Positions 17,288-25,435 of a stretch of DNA of 39,821 nt are shown piece after piece (position 1 is the first letter of the stretch; each line of letters opens with the position of its first letter). This DNA comes from Verrucomicrobiia bacterium (GTDB lineage: Bacteria > Verrucomicrobiota > Verrucomicrobiia > JABWAM01). The translations under genes and the position numbers were made by a program. Below the pieces are notes generated by a model, which was given only the letters and a program-made list of their open reading frames with translations, was not told the origin of the DNA and ran no database searches. The stretch covers positions 1-39,821 of the forward strand of contig JAQUAF010000052.1 of assembly GCA_028687435.1 (NCBI GenBank), read 5' to 3'.

Positions 17288-19794
17288 GTTTTCAACTCCC
17301 TTTCATTGGTCAGCGCAAACACGATGCGAAAGCTGGTCCCCTTCCCCAGTTCGCTTTCGACTTCAATGCGCGCGCCATGCTCTTGAATGATCTGGTGGGC
17401 TATCGCCAGTCCCAGACCAGTTCCACTGCTTTTGGTGGTGAAAAACGGGTCAAAAATATTCGCGATCTGATCCGGCGGAATCCCGTGTCCGGCATCCCTG
17501 ACTGTCACGCAAACTGACGATCCCAAGGGATCGGCGTCTGCCGTCCACTGACGCTGCAGGCTTTCGTCCATGATCCGCACTGAAACACTTAAACGCCCGC
17601 CCTTCTTCATTGCGTCAAGGGCATTGAGAAAAAGATTCAAAAAGGCCTGCTCCAGCAAACGTCCGTCAGCATGAACCATCAGGGGGGTCCCCGGCATGTC
17701 CTTTTGCAGGGAAACGCACTTCCTCTTGAGCTGGGGGCGAACCAATTCCATCGATTGTTCGAGGGGTTGCGACAAATCCATCACCGTCAGATTCGGACGC
17801 GCCGGCCTGGCAAAACGCAGCAGCTGGTTGACAATTGAATCGATGCGCTCCACCTCATGTCCAACCAGGGTGGAAAATTTCTCGCGAAAATCGGCGTCGG
17901 AAAACCGTTCCGGCAGCAATTGGGTGAAAGTCTTGACGGTGACCAGCGGATTTTTGATTTCGTGCGCCATGCCGGCCGAAAGCGTTCCAACACTTGCCAG
18001 CCGGTCATTCTGCCGCACCTGGCCCTCGAGTTTTTTGACATTGGTGATGTCATTCAGCACAATGAACGCCCCCAAAACGCCTCCCGCATGCCCGCGAAAA
18101 ACCGCGCTGCTCATCTGCACAATCGCCTTCCCGCCTCCATGAAGGGACAATTCCACCTCTTTGCGAATCACCCCGCGACCGGTCATAAACGTTTCATGAA
18201 ACACCTCATCCACCGGGGAAGGCAAAATATGAACAGGCCGCCCGGCCGCCTGGTCCGCCTGCAAGCCGATCAACCGGCCCGCCTCGCGATTGCAAACGGT
18301 GATCACCCCCTCCGCATTGGCCGCAACCACGCCGCTCACAAGACTTTCCAACAGGCTGTCGTTGTAAATCTTTCCGTTCTGCACCTCCGTATAAAGCTGG
18401 GCGTTCTGCAAGGCAATGCCCAGTTGATTGCAGAGAATCTGCAACATGTCCTGTTCCGCCCCGCCATAGACCCCCCCCGACAGGCGGACTCCCAGCAGCA
18501 TGATCCCCTCCATCTGGTCCCGGGCAAAAATCCCCACGGCAACCGCCGCCTTGTGTCTTTCCATCCATTGGGAAAGCTCCCTCACCCCCGGCAATGGCAG
18601 CAGTCGTTCCAACCCGTCCGCAACAATGGGCTTCTTCGTTGTTTCAAGTTCGTTGACCCCCGGTTCATCCCGGGAAATGGAAAAACTTTCACCCCCCGGA
18701 TAAGAGTATTTGGGAACGAACTGTCCCCGCTCCAGCAGATGAATGGAAATTCGATCCGTGCCCACCGCATCCACGATCACACTGGAAAAACGCCTCAACA
18801 AATTCGGAAGCGTGGCAATGAAATGAAGCGCCTCCTGCGCCCGGCGGTTGATCTCCATGGCATCCGGGGCGGAATTGCCGATAAACAGGTGTTTCATCAC
18901 CCTTTGCACAATCGCCTGCGACGAAAACATCGTTGACGCAATCACCACCGCCGCCACCAGGTGCGCCCATTCCGCGGAATACGGGGTCAACAACCACAAC
19001 AGTCGCCTCGTCAAAAACCAGGCTGCGCCATAAAGTGATCCCACGTAAAATACAAGGATGGCATAGGCCACCACACGGCGCAAAATGGCCTCCACATCCA
19101 AAATCCGCCGTGTGGCAATCCCGTAGGCAATCATGCCGTCGAAAACCGCGACACCCAGCGGAACAAACCGGATAAATTGGGAATTCCCCGTAATCAGGGG
19201 AAGAATGAAAGCCATGACAACCCCGATCAAAAGCCCCACACACGCAAGCAAAATAAAATACAACTCATTTCGCCTCACACCCGTCGTCCGGCGGACATCC
19301 TCGACCAGCCGGAAAAAACACATGCCGGTGATCCCCATGAAATAAAAACAATAAAGGACAAAACCAACCTCATAAACAGGCTCGGGCACTGAATAAGCGG
19401 AAGCCATGCCTCCCCCTGCAAGAACCACATCCTTCAAAAAGAAAGGGGTCTGGCAAAAGGCGCAAACCGCCAGATTCCAAACAAACCAGGAGCGGGATCG
19501 CAGCACAATCTGCATCCACGTTTCCTCCCTGTAAAGAACCGCCAAACGCAACAGGTTGAAACCAACCGGCACAAAAATCCCGGCGGATGACGCCTGCCGG
19601 ATGAAAAAGGCCGACCATGAGGCATTGCCGGCAACCATCGCCGCCCCCAAAAACAACAACCAGACAACCAGGATCATGCTAAGCGTCAAAAAATGCAGAT
19701 TGGCAACCCTCCGGCTGTTGGCCCGGTAAACAACCCAGCCCAAAAGACCGTTGACCAGCAAGGCTATGGCGACTGGAACTATTGACAAGGTCAT
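17284..19794 (-). CDS. 7TM-GAF-PAS sensor histidine kinase
   Basis: An 836-residue membrane kinase. The N-terminal region (about 1-300) has roughly eight hydrophobic segments in the style of the 7TM histidine-kinase sensor module. It begins MTLSIVPVAIALLVNGLLGW and includes IAYGIATRRILDVEAILRRV, the typical linker after that module. A GAF domain (about 330-480) and a PAS domain (NDSLLESLVSGVVAANAEGV and following) come next. The H-box is LSAGMAHEIKNPLVTVKTF; N-box LFLNALDAM; G1 VRDAGHGIP; F-box FDPFFTTKSSG; G2 GTGLGLAIAHQI. All catalytic motifs are intact. It is translated after the ketosynthase with a 4-bp overlap and before a second kinase with another, so two complete kinases share one NtrC regulator. 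The ligand is unknown; the gene context suggests a membrane or lipid cue. Confidence 0.92.
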   Translation of the reverse strand: MTLSIVPVAIALLVNGLLGWVVYRANSRRVANLHFLTLSMILVVWLLFLGAAMVAGNASWSAFFIRQASSAGIFVPVGFNLLRLAVLYREETWMQIVLRSRSWFVWNLAVCAFCQTPFFLKDVVLAGGGMASAYSVPEPVYEVGFVLYCFYFMGITGMCFFRLVEDVRRTTGVRRNELYFILLACVGLLIGVVMAFILPLITGNSQFIRFVPLGVAVFDGMIAYGIATRRILDVEAILRRVVAYAILVFYVGSLYGAAWFLTRRLLWLLTPYSAEWAHLVAAVVIASTMFSSQAIVQRVMKHLFIGNSAPDAMEINRRAQEALHFIATLPNLLRRFSSVIVDAVGTDRISIHLLERGQFVPKYSYPGGESFSISRDEPGVNELETTKKPIVADGLERLLPLPGVRELSQWMERHKAAVAVGIFARDQMEGIMLLGVRLSGGVYGGAEQDMLQILCNQLGIALQNAQLYTEVQNGKIYNDSLLESLVSGVVAANAEGVITVCNREAGRLIGLQADQAAGRPVHILPSPVDEVFHETFMTGRGVIRKEVELSLHGGGKAIVQMSSAVFRGHAGGVLGAFIVLNDITNVKKLEGQVRQNDRLASVGTLSAGMAHEIKNPLVTVKTFTQLLPERFSDADFREKFSTLVGHEVERIDSIVNQLLRFARPARPNLTVMDLSQPLEQSMELVRPQLKRKCVSLQKDMPGTPLMVHADGRLLEQAFLNLFLNALDAMKKGGRLSVSVRIMDESLQRQWTADADPLGSSVCVTVRDAGHGIPPDQIANIFDPFFTTKSSGTGLGLAIAHQIIQEHGARIEVESELGKGTSFRIVFALTNERELKT

Positions 19795-21029
19795 GAACCG
19801 CCCACTTGTTCAACCATCAAGGAACTGTTCGTGCCCGCAATGCCGTGGGAATTGATCAAAATGCGGCCCATGCGCGCCATCCGGGCGCCTTCGCCAACAT
19901 AATCCAAATCACATTTTGGATCCGGTTCCTCATAATTGGCTGTCGGTGGAACCATCTGATGCCTGATCGCCAGGCAACAGGCAATCACCTGAAGCGGGCC
20001 GGCGGCGGCAAGCGGATTGCCCACCACACCCTTGATCGAGGTGACTGGAGTGACATAAGACTGCCTGCCAAAAACTTTCTTGATGGCATCCGTTTCGTTC
20101 ACATCAAGCACCGGATGCCCTGGTCCATGGGCGCAAATCAAATCAATGTCTTTGATGCCGCACCCCGCGTTGGCAATCGCCATCAACATGCTCTGCTCCA
20201 AACCGGAACCCGGCACATCCTTGACCGTATCCATGTGAGTCCCATAACCGGTGATCTGGAGGTAAACATCCGCCCCTCGAGCCCGGGCATGGTCCAGCGA
20301 CTCCAAAACCACCACCCCCGCAGCCTCCGAAAGAACGCCGGATTCACGGCGGGCGTCGAATGGCCGGCTGGCGTTTTTGGGATCCAATTCCCCAAAAGGC
20401 ACCAGCCTGGAATTTGCAAACCCCGAAAAGGCATAGCCGCAAATGGGCGAATCCGCACCGCCCGCAATCACCACATCGGCCTTTCCAGACCGGATCAAAT
20501 CGGCGCCGGCGGCAATGGCATCAAGCCCGGATGGACATGCGGTTGAAAGCGTGCTTGTCTGGGTGGAAACCCCTGCGCTGTCGGCAAGGGCTGAGGTAAC
20601 CGCCTGGGGTGACGAAAAAGGCACCACATAAGGGGAAACACCTGTGGGGCCTTTGCGCAGATAATCGGCAACACCGCGTTCAAAAAGCTCCAACGCGCTG
20701 GTGCTCACCCCCATGATAATCGGAAGAGGATGAGGACTGGCCTTTGGATCAAATCTCGCACTTTCGAGCGCTTGGTGAAATGCAACCAAAGCCAAATGTG
20801 TGTGTCTGGCCAGCCGGTTGACCTTGAGGGACGCAGGCAGGGAATCCTTCAATGAAAGATCCTTCACCTCCCCCGCAATCCGGCATTTGAATGTCGAAGC
20901 GTCAAATTGGGTTATCTTCCCAATCCCACTACGACCTTCAACCAAACTCTTCCAGAAAGGGTCTATCCCCACGCCATTTGGAGCGACCACTCCCAATCCG
21001 GTAATCACGACTTGATTTTTGATGTGCAT
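19791..21029 (-). CDS. FabF-like beta-ketoacyl-ACP synthase with altered active site
   Basis: A 412-residue KAS II-type condensing enzyme, counted from ATG 21029 (MHIKNQVVITGLGVVAPNG). The frame opens 13 codons earlier at 21068, but the later start gives the usual N terminus. The nucleophile is present: C165 in STACPSG. The first histidine is present: H301 in CAHGPGHPVLDVNE, though the usual HGTST is HGPGH. K333 of SIKG is kept. The second catalytic His, normally in GHxxGAAG, is Asn: N338 in VGNPLAAAG. The gating loop, normally FGFGGTN, reads HGIAGTN (395-401). Condensation may therefore use a Cys-His-Asn set, as in KAS III, or be impaired. It heads the kinase/kinase/NtrC operon, unlike a housekeeping fabF, which suggests a special lipid product or a sensory role. 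Confidence 0.88.
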   Translation of the reverse strand: MHIKNQVVITGLGVVAPNGVGIDPFWKSLVEGRSGIGKITQFDASTFKCRIAGEVKDLSLKDSLPASLKVNRLARHTHLALVAFHQALESARFDPKASPHPLPIIMGVSTSALELFERGVADYLRKGPTGVSPYVVPFSSPQAVTSALADSAGVSTQTSTLSTACPSGLDAIAAGADLIRSGKADVVIAGGADSPICGYAFSGFANSRLVPFGELDPKNASRPFDARRESGVLSEAAGVVVLESLDHARARGADVYLQITGYGTHMDTVKDVPGSGLEQSMLMAIANAGCGIKDIDLICAHGPGHPVLDVNETDAIKKVFGRQSYVTPVTSIKGVVGNPLAAAGPLQVIACCLAIRHQMVPPTANYEEPDPKCDLDYVGEGARMARMGRILINSHGIAGTNSSLMVEQVGGS

Positions 21030-21159
21030 GATTAAATGCCGTGGACACAAAGATACATCGACGTACATTCTTGCACATGCAGTACAAAAATGTCCAGCAA
21101 CAACAATGTATGTTCACTCACTTTTTATTCTCACCAATCTGATTTTATTTTTTCACATT

Positions 21160-21191
21160 AATGTCAAGATGGTTTTTTCCACTCTGACATT
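21160..21191. promoter_or_regulatory. dyad AATGTCA-N18-TGACATT, possible NtrC-type activator site
   Basis: AATGTCA at 21160-21166 and its exact complement TGACATT at 21185-21191 face each other. The near end is about 80 bp upstream of the -24 element at 21273, the distance usual for sigma-54 activator sites. It lies in the 343-bp divergent gap between the ketosynthase operon and the FadL gene, so it could serve both. The binding protein would most simply be the NtrC protein at 13917-15290, by inference. Confidence 0.4.
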
Positions 21192-21272
21192 CAGCACGTT
21201 AGGCTTTTTCACCCATTTCTTCGCAACATCACTGAAATAAAAAAATTCATTTGCCATGCAATAAAGATTGAA

Positions 21273-21288
21273 TGGCACCATAAATGCT
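21273..21288 (+). promoter_or_regulatory. sigma-54 (-24/-12) promoter for the FadL operon
   Basis: TGGCAC (21273-21278), five bases, then ATGCT (21284-21288). The invariant GG and GC are separated by exactly 10 bases, as the sigma-54 consensus requires, and only the first T of TTGCW differs. Predicted transcription start is about 21299, giving a 74-base leader before the FadL ATG. A sigma-54 activator gene lies in the operon on the other side of the same intergenic region, which strengthens the call. Confidence 0.7.
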
Positions 21289-21299
21289 GTCTTCACTCA

Positions 21300-21352
21300 T
21301 CTCCTTTCAAGACAGCGTTTCGTCCAAACCGAAACAACTGAATCAAAGGAGA
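21300..21352 (+). promoter_or_regulatory. 5'-leader hairpin covering an AAAGGAG sequence
   Basis: Outer stem TCTCCTTT (21300-21307) pairs with AAAGGAGA (21345-21352). Inner stem GTTTCG (21317-21322) pairs with CGAAAC (21330-21335) around a 7-base loop. The unpaired sides between the stems are 9 bases each. The structure would begin at the predicted sigma-54 transcript start and occludes a perfect Shine-Dalgarno-like AAAGGAG that is 21 bases upstream of the annotated ATG, too far for normal use. It could be an RNA regulatory or stabilising structure, or a DNA operator. Confidence 0.45.
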
Positions 21353-21372
21353 CTCGCAGTTAACACTCTACC

Positions 21373-22647
21373 ATGATTTTATTTTTCTGCCTTAAATTAC
21401 GCAAACTTTTTCTTGTCCTGCTGCCAATCATGACCCAGATCGCATATGCCAATGGATTTCGAAACCCGCCTGATGGCGCCGCCGGACTGGGGCGCATCGG
21501 GGGCAAGGTTGCGCAAATTGATGACGCCTCCGCCATCTCTCATAATCCCGCCAATCTCACCGATCTCAGCAGTCCGTCATTTGAGGGCGCCTCCACTCTT
21601 ATCTACTCGGAAGCCACCTTCACCTCCCCTGCGGGGCAGGGAACAACCACCCGCCAGCCTCTCAAATTTCTCCCCAATCTCTTTGCGGCATGGCCGTTGC
21701 CGGGGGAAAACTGCGCAGCCGGGCTTGGAGTAACCTCCCCCTTCGGCCAATCCACCGTCTGGAGCAAACAAAGCGCATTCCGCCATGCCATTCCCTGGTA
21801 CTCATCACTGGTGGTTGAAAATGTGAATCCAACCTTCGCCTTCAAAATCAACGACCAGCTTTCAATCGGGGTGGGGGCGGATTTGTTCCTTTCCGAAATC
21901 GACATGCGCCAATTCTACGCATGGTCGGGCCTTACCGGCGACACCAGCGACTCCGATGGCGAAGCCCGGTTCCTCGCCCAGGGATTCGGGGGAGGAGAAA
22001 ACATGGGATTGACATGGAAAATCACTCCACAACACAGGCTGGCGGTGACCTACCGCAGTTCTGTTGATGTGGAATACAGCGGTGATCTTCACCTCACCAA
22101 TGTGCCCGCACAATCCAAACTGCCTCCCCCATTCCGAACCGCCGCTTCCTGCAGCCAATACAATACCGGAATCGAATTTCCCGCCATCGTCACGCTTGGA
22201 TACGGTTTTGAAGTCACCGACGGCATCCGGCTGGGCATGGATATCGAATGGGTTCAATTTTCCACCTATCATACCCTGCGCACCAATGTGGGCAACAACG
22301 ACATCCTTCTCGCCTCAACCAGCACACTCCAAAACTGGAATGACATTGTAACCTGCGGCCTTGGCGGGGACTGGAAATTCAGCAAGGACTGGATTCTGCG
22401 TTCCGGATACCAATATCTGCCAAGCCCCATTCCGGACGAAGCCCTCTCGCCCACTCTTCCGGACGCCGACAAACACCTTTTTTCCGTGGGAATCGGATAC
22501 CGCCGCAAAAATTGGTCATGGGACGCAAGCTTTGCCGAAACATTTGCCCCGGACCGGACCATTGCCGCCAACCCCACCGCGGCTTTTAACGGAACCTATG
22601 ACCTGTCCTCCCATATTCTTTCCATCTCCTGCAGTTATTCGTTTTGA
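21373..22647 (+). CDS. FadL/OmpP1/TodX family outer-membrane transporter
   Basis: A 424-residue beta-barrel of the FadL family, which takes up long-chain fatty acids or other hydrophobic compounds across the outer membrane. A signal peptide (KLRKLFLVLLPIMTQIAYA) precedes the N-terminal hatch motif NGFRNPPDGAAGLGRIGG. The family pattern DASAISHNPANLTDL follows, the equivalent of the conserved NPA motif. Alternating strands run to the C terminus, which ends in aromatic ILSISCSYSF, as barrels do. Upstream are a sigma-54 promoter, a dyad and a leader hairpin. The receiver/kinase gene follows after 21 bp, so they are likely co-transcribed. The divergent ketosynthase/kinase operon makes a regulated lipid-uptake role plausible. 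Confidence 0.9.
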   Translation: MILFFCLKLRKLFLVLLPIMTQIAYANGFRNPPDGAAGLGRIGGKVAQIDDASAISHNPANLTDLSSPSFEGASTLIYSEATFTSPAGQGTTTRQPLKFLPNLFAAWPLPGENCAAGLGVTSPFGQSTVWSKQSAFRHAIPWYSSLVVENVNPTFAFKINDQLSIGVGADLFLSEIDMRQFYAWSGLTGDTSDSDGEARFLAQGFGGGENMGLTWKITPQHRLAVTYRSSVDVEYSGDLHLTNVPAQSKLPPPFRTAASCSQYNTGIEFPAIVTLGYGFEVTDGIRLGMDIEWVQFSTYHTLRTNVGNNDILLASTSTLQNWNDIVTCGLGGDWKFSKDWILRSGYQYLPSPIPDEALSPTLPDADKHLFSVGIGYRRKNWSWDASFAETFAPDRTIAANPTAAFNGTYDLSSHILSISCSYSF

Positions 22648-22668
22648 CCCCATGCAAAGGAGTTTCTC

Positions 22669-23883
22669 ATGATCACCTCAGCCAAACGAAAGGTCCTTGT
22701 CATTGACGACGAAATCGGACCTCGTGAAAGCATGAGAATCCTGCTCAAAAACGATTACGAGGTTCACTGCGCGGAATCGGCACAACAGGGAATCAAACTC
22801 CTCAAGGAAATGACTCCCGACCTCGTCATCCTCGACATTCGCATGCCGCACATGAACGGCATTGAAGCGTTGCAACGCATGCGAAAAATCGATGGAGAAG
22901 TTTCACTGGTCATCCTGACCGGCTACGGCACATTGGAAACCGCCCAGGAAGCGCTGCGAATGGGCGCCACCGATTATCTGAAAAAACCATTCGACACCAG
23001 GGAAATGCTGGAAAACGTGCGGAAGTATGTGTCTCGCACCCGGATGGTGAGGCAACGATCCCAGGGATTGTTCCAACTGGTGCAACTGAACAACCAGTTC
23101 AAGAAGGAGATTCAAAAGATCAAGCAAATGGCGGCCCCGGGCCAGTCATCGGATGAATTTGCCCACGACTTGGTGAACTCCCTCGCCACGGTGCTTGGAC
23201 ATGTGCAAATCCTTCTGAAAAAGCTGGCCGTGGATGAAACGGCAAAGCCCAACGCCATCCACGAAACCTTGCTGTCCCTCGATCTCATCGAAAAACACGT
23301 CAAGCACAGTCTTGAAACCGTCCGAGTCTGGCGCGAAGCCGGGAGAAGAAAGTTTCACTCTCCAGCCCGCATCCCCATTCTGGACATCCTGCGGGACATA
23401 ACGAGCGCAATCGAACTCCACGACGACAAAAACAAGGCCCAGTTAAAATTGAAGGTGGAGACCCCGGATCTGGCAATCATGGCCAATCGGACCGAAATCT
23501 TCCACGCCATCCAAAATGTCGTGATGAACGCCATGCGCTCAACCAAGGCAAGAGACAACCGGCAGGTCACCATCACCTGCCTGCGTGACGGAAATGATCT
23601 GCTCGTGCAAGTGAGGGATAACGGGCACGGAATGAGTCATGGACAACCGGACGGGATATTCAAAACCCGTTCGGCCGCCAAAAGTGATTCCGGCGAAAGT
23701 CTTCCGGCATTTTGCGAGACAAAAAGGATCATCGAAGCCCATGGGGGCTCCATTCTGGCTGAAAGCCAGCCTGGCAAGGGAACATCGGTCTCCATCCGCC
23801 TGCCTTTGCTGACCGGCGGGACCTCGCAAAAACCGGCCATCATGATTTTCCCGCAAAACCCGCATCTTCCCGCCCATGCATGA
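22669..23883 (+). CDS. hybrid receiver-histidine kinase (REC-HisKA-HATPase)
   Basis: A 404-residue soluble protein. The N-terminal receiver (about 1-125) is complete: acidic pair in VIDDEIGPRES, phospho-site in LVILDIRMPHMNG, switch Thr in VILTGYG, Lys in YLKKPFDTRE. A charged helix leads to a kinase core with H-box DEFAHDLVNSLATVLGHVQI. The ATPase domain has N-box IQNVVMNAMRS and G1 RDNGHGMSH, but the usual GTGLGL G2 loop is not recognisable (the segment reads SAAKSDSGESLPAFCETKRI). It ends with the normal HGGSILAESQPGKGTSVSIR. The lid change could lower kinase activity or favour phosphatase action. A strong Shine-Dalgarno (AAGGAG) lies 7 bases before the ATG. It probably forms one operon with the FadL gene and feeds into the same circuit. 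Confidence 0.88.
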   Translation: MITSAKRKVLVIDDEIGPRESMRILLKNDYEVHCAESAQQGIKLLKEMTPDLVILDIRMPHMNGIEALQRMRKIDGEVSLVILTGYGTLETAQEALRMGATDYLKKPFDTREMLENVRKYVSRTRMVRQRSQGLFQLVQLNNQFKKEIQKIKQMAAPGQSSDEFAHDLVNSLATVLGHVQILLKKLAVDETAKPNAIHETLLSLDLIEKHVKHSLETVRVWREAGRRKFHSPARIPILDILRDITSAIELHDDKNKAQLKLKVETPDLAIMANRTEIFHAIQNVVMNAMRSTKARDNRQVTITCLRDGNDLLVQVRDNGHGMSHGQPDGIFKTRSAAKSDSGESLPAFCETKRIIEAHGGSILAESQPGKGTSVSIRLPLLTGGTSQKPAIMIFPQNPHLPAHA

Positions 23884-23905
23884 CGGCGGGACCTCTTATT
23901 TTTTC
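23869..23905. terminator. shared convergent terminator hairpin
   Basis: CCCGCC (23869-23874) and GGCGGG (23885-23890) form a GC stem with a 10-base loop, followed by a T-rich run (CTTATTTTTT) on the plus strand. It overlaps the 3' end of the receiver/kinase gene and lies next to the metG stop, which converges on it. It is likely a terminator for the plus-strand operon. On the minus strand the tract is less clear. Confidence 0.45.
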
Positions 23906-25428
23906 AATTCCACCCGGGGAAACAGCGGGCTGGGTTTTCCAATCGCGTGGCCAGGCGGCAGCAATTCCAGCGTTTCAGATGCCCGTCCATCCTCCAATAA
24001 TTGCGCGGCGTTGAATTGTTCGGCAATCTTCCGTCCCGTTTCCGGCATCACCGGATAAAGCGGACGGATCAGTTGAGCGCCCGCCTGGATCAGCCAGTAC
24101 ATGACCGTATCGAGCCGCCCGGCTTGGGCGGAATCCTTGGCCAGTTTCCACGGCGCATTCTCATCCACATAACGATTGGCCCGGGTGACCAGCCGCCACA
24201 AGGACTCCAATGCCCGTCCGTAGGAAACCCCTTCCATCTCCCGGCGGAAAGCCTCCGTGGTTTCACGGATCGTCGCAGTCAAATCATCGTCGCAAGCCGC
24301 CGGCACGGAGGGCGCCGGCACCTTGCCGTCGCGAAACCGTTGCAACATCGACAGGCTGCGATTGACCAGGTTGCCCAGGTCATTGGCCAGATCCGCGTTG
24401 AAGCGCTGCAAAAAACGCTCCCCGGTAAAATCGGTGTCCGTGGCCGGCTGCAATTCCCGGCAAATGAAATACCGCAACGCATCGGCGCCATATTTGGCAA
24501 TGTAATCCGAAGGCCGCACCACATTCCCCAGGCTTTTGCTCATCTTCTCCCGATCCATGAGCCACCAGCCATGGGCCAGAATCTTTCGGGGCATCGGCAC
24601 ATCCATTGCATGCAACATCGTCGGCCAGTACACGGCATGGGGCGTCAGGATATCCTTGGCTATCAAATGCAAATCCGCCGGCCAGTTCCCGGAAAACCGT
24701 TCCTCGCCGTAACCGGCGCCTGTGATGTAATTGAGCAGCGCGTCAAACCAGACATAGGTCACATAATCCGGGTCGAATGGCAGCGGAATTCCCCACGACA
24801 ACCGGTTGGCCGGGCGGGAAATGCACAGATCCTCAAGCGGTTTTTGCAGCATGCCCAGGATCTCATTTCTGCGGTTTTCCGGCTGGATCCATTCAGGATT
24901 CTGCCGGATCATGTCCACCAGCCATGCCTGATGCTCGCTCATGCGAAAAAAATAATTCTCCTCCATCAACTCGATCACCTCGCCAAAATGGGCGGGAAAC
25001 CGGCCATCCACCTTCTCCTTTTCGGTGACAAACTGCTCCATCGACTTGCTGTACCATCCTTGATAGCTCTTTTTGTAAACCGCCCCCTTGGCATGCAAGG
25101 CGGACAAAACTTTTTGCACCACTGCCTTGTGGCGCGGCTCGGTCGTGCGAATGAAATCGTCACAGGCAATATTCAATTCCTTCCACAATTCCTTGAAATA
25201 AATCGACATTTCGTCGCAATGCCGCTGCGGTGGAACCCCGCGTTTCTCCGCCGCCTGCTGGACTTTCATGCCATGCTCGTCTAGCCCGGTCAAAAAGAAC
25301 GTCTTTTCGCCCTTCAAACGCCGGTAACGGGCCTGGACATCCGCCCAGACCGTGGTTGAGGCGTGGCCGATATGCGGCCGGTCGTTCACGTAGTAAATCG
25401 GTGTCGTGATGTAAAAAGTCTTTGCCAT
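23896..25428 (-). CDS. metG: methionyl-tRNA synthetase
   Basis: A 510-residue class I synthetase that charges tRNA-Met. The HIGH motif is in NDRPHIGHASTTVWADVQAR (PHIGHA, residues 18-23) and the KMSKS motif is DREKMSKSLGNVV. Other family features are FLTGLDEHGMKVQQAA, the WFDALLNYITGAGY segment and an alpha-helical anticodon-binding region (ENAPWKLAKD). The enzyme is the short form: it lacks the zinc-knuckle cysteines and the C-terminal EMAP-like tRNA-binding domain seen in longer MetG proteins. The gene lies 7 bp after the ArnT-like gene on the same strand, so the two are probably co-transcribed, an unrelated functional pairing. The start MAKTFYITTPIYYVND is standard. Confidence 0.96.
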   Translation of the reverse strand: MAKTFYITTPIYYVNDRPHIGHASTTVWADVQARYRRLKGEKTFFLTGLDEHGMKVQQAAEKRGVPPQRHCDEMSIYFKELWKELNIACDDFIRTTEPRHKAVVQKVLSALHAKGAVYKKSYQGWYSKSMEQFVTEKEKVDGRFPAHFGEVIELMEENYFFRMSEHQAWLVDMIRQNPEWIQPENRRNEILGMLQKPLEDLCISRPANRLSWGIPLPFDPDYVTYVWFDALLNYITGAGYGEERFSGNWPADLHLIAKDILTPHAVYWPTMLHAMDVPMPRKILAHGWWLMDREKMSKSLGNVVRPSDYIAKYGADALRYFICRELQPATDTDFTGERFLQRFNADLANDLGNLVNRSLSMLQRFRDGKVPAPSVPAACDDDLTATIRETTEAFRREMEGVSYGRALESLWRLVTRANRYVDENAPWKLAKDSAQAGRLDTVMYWLIQAGAQLIRPLYPVMPETGRKIAEQFNAAQLLEDGRASETLELLPPGHAIGKPSPLFPRVELKK

Positions 25429-25435
25429 GAGTTCC

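Noticed and set aside
21069..21300. A second sigma-54 promoter on the minus strand for the ketosynthase operon
   Set aside because: No GG-N10-GC pair with a credible TGGCAC could be found on that strand by eye.
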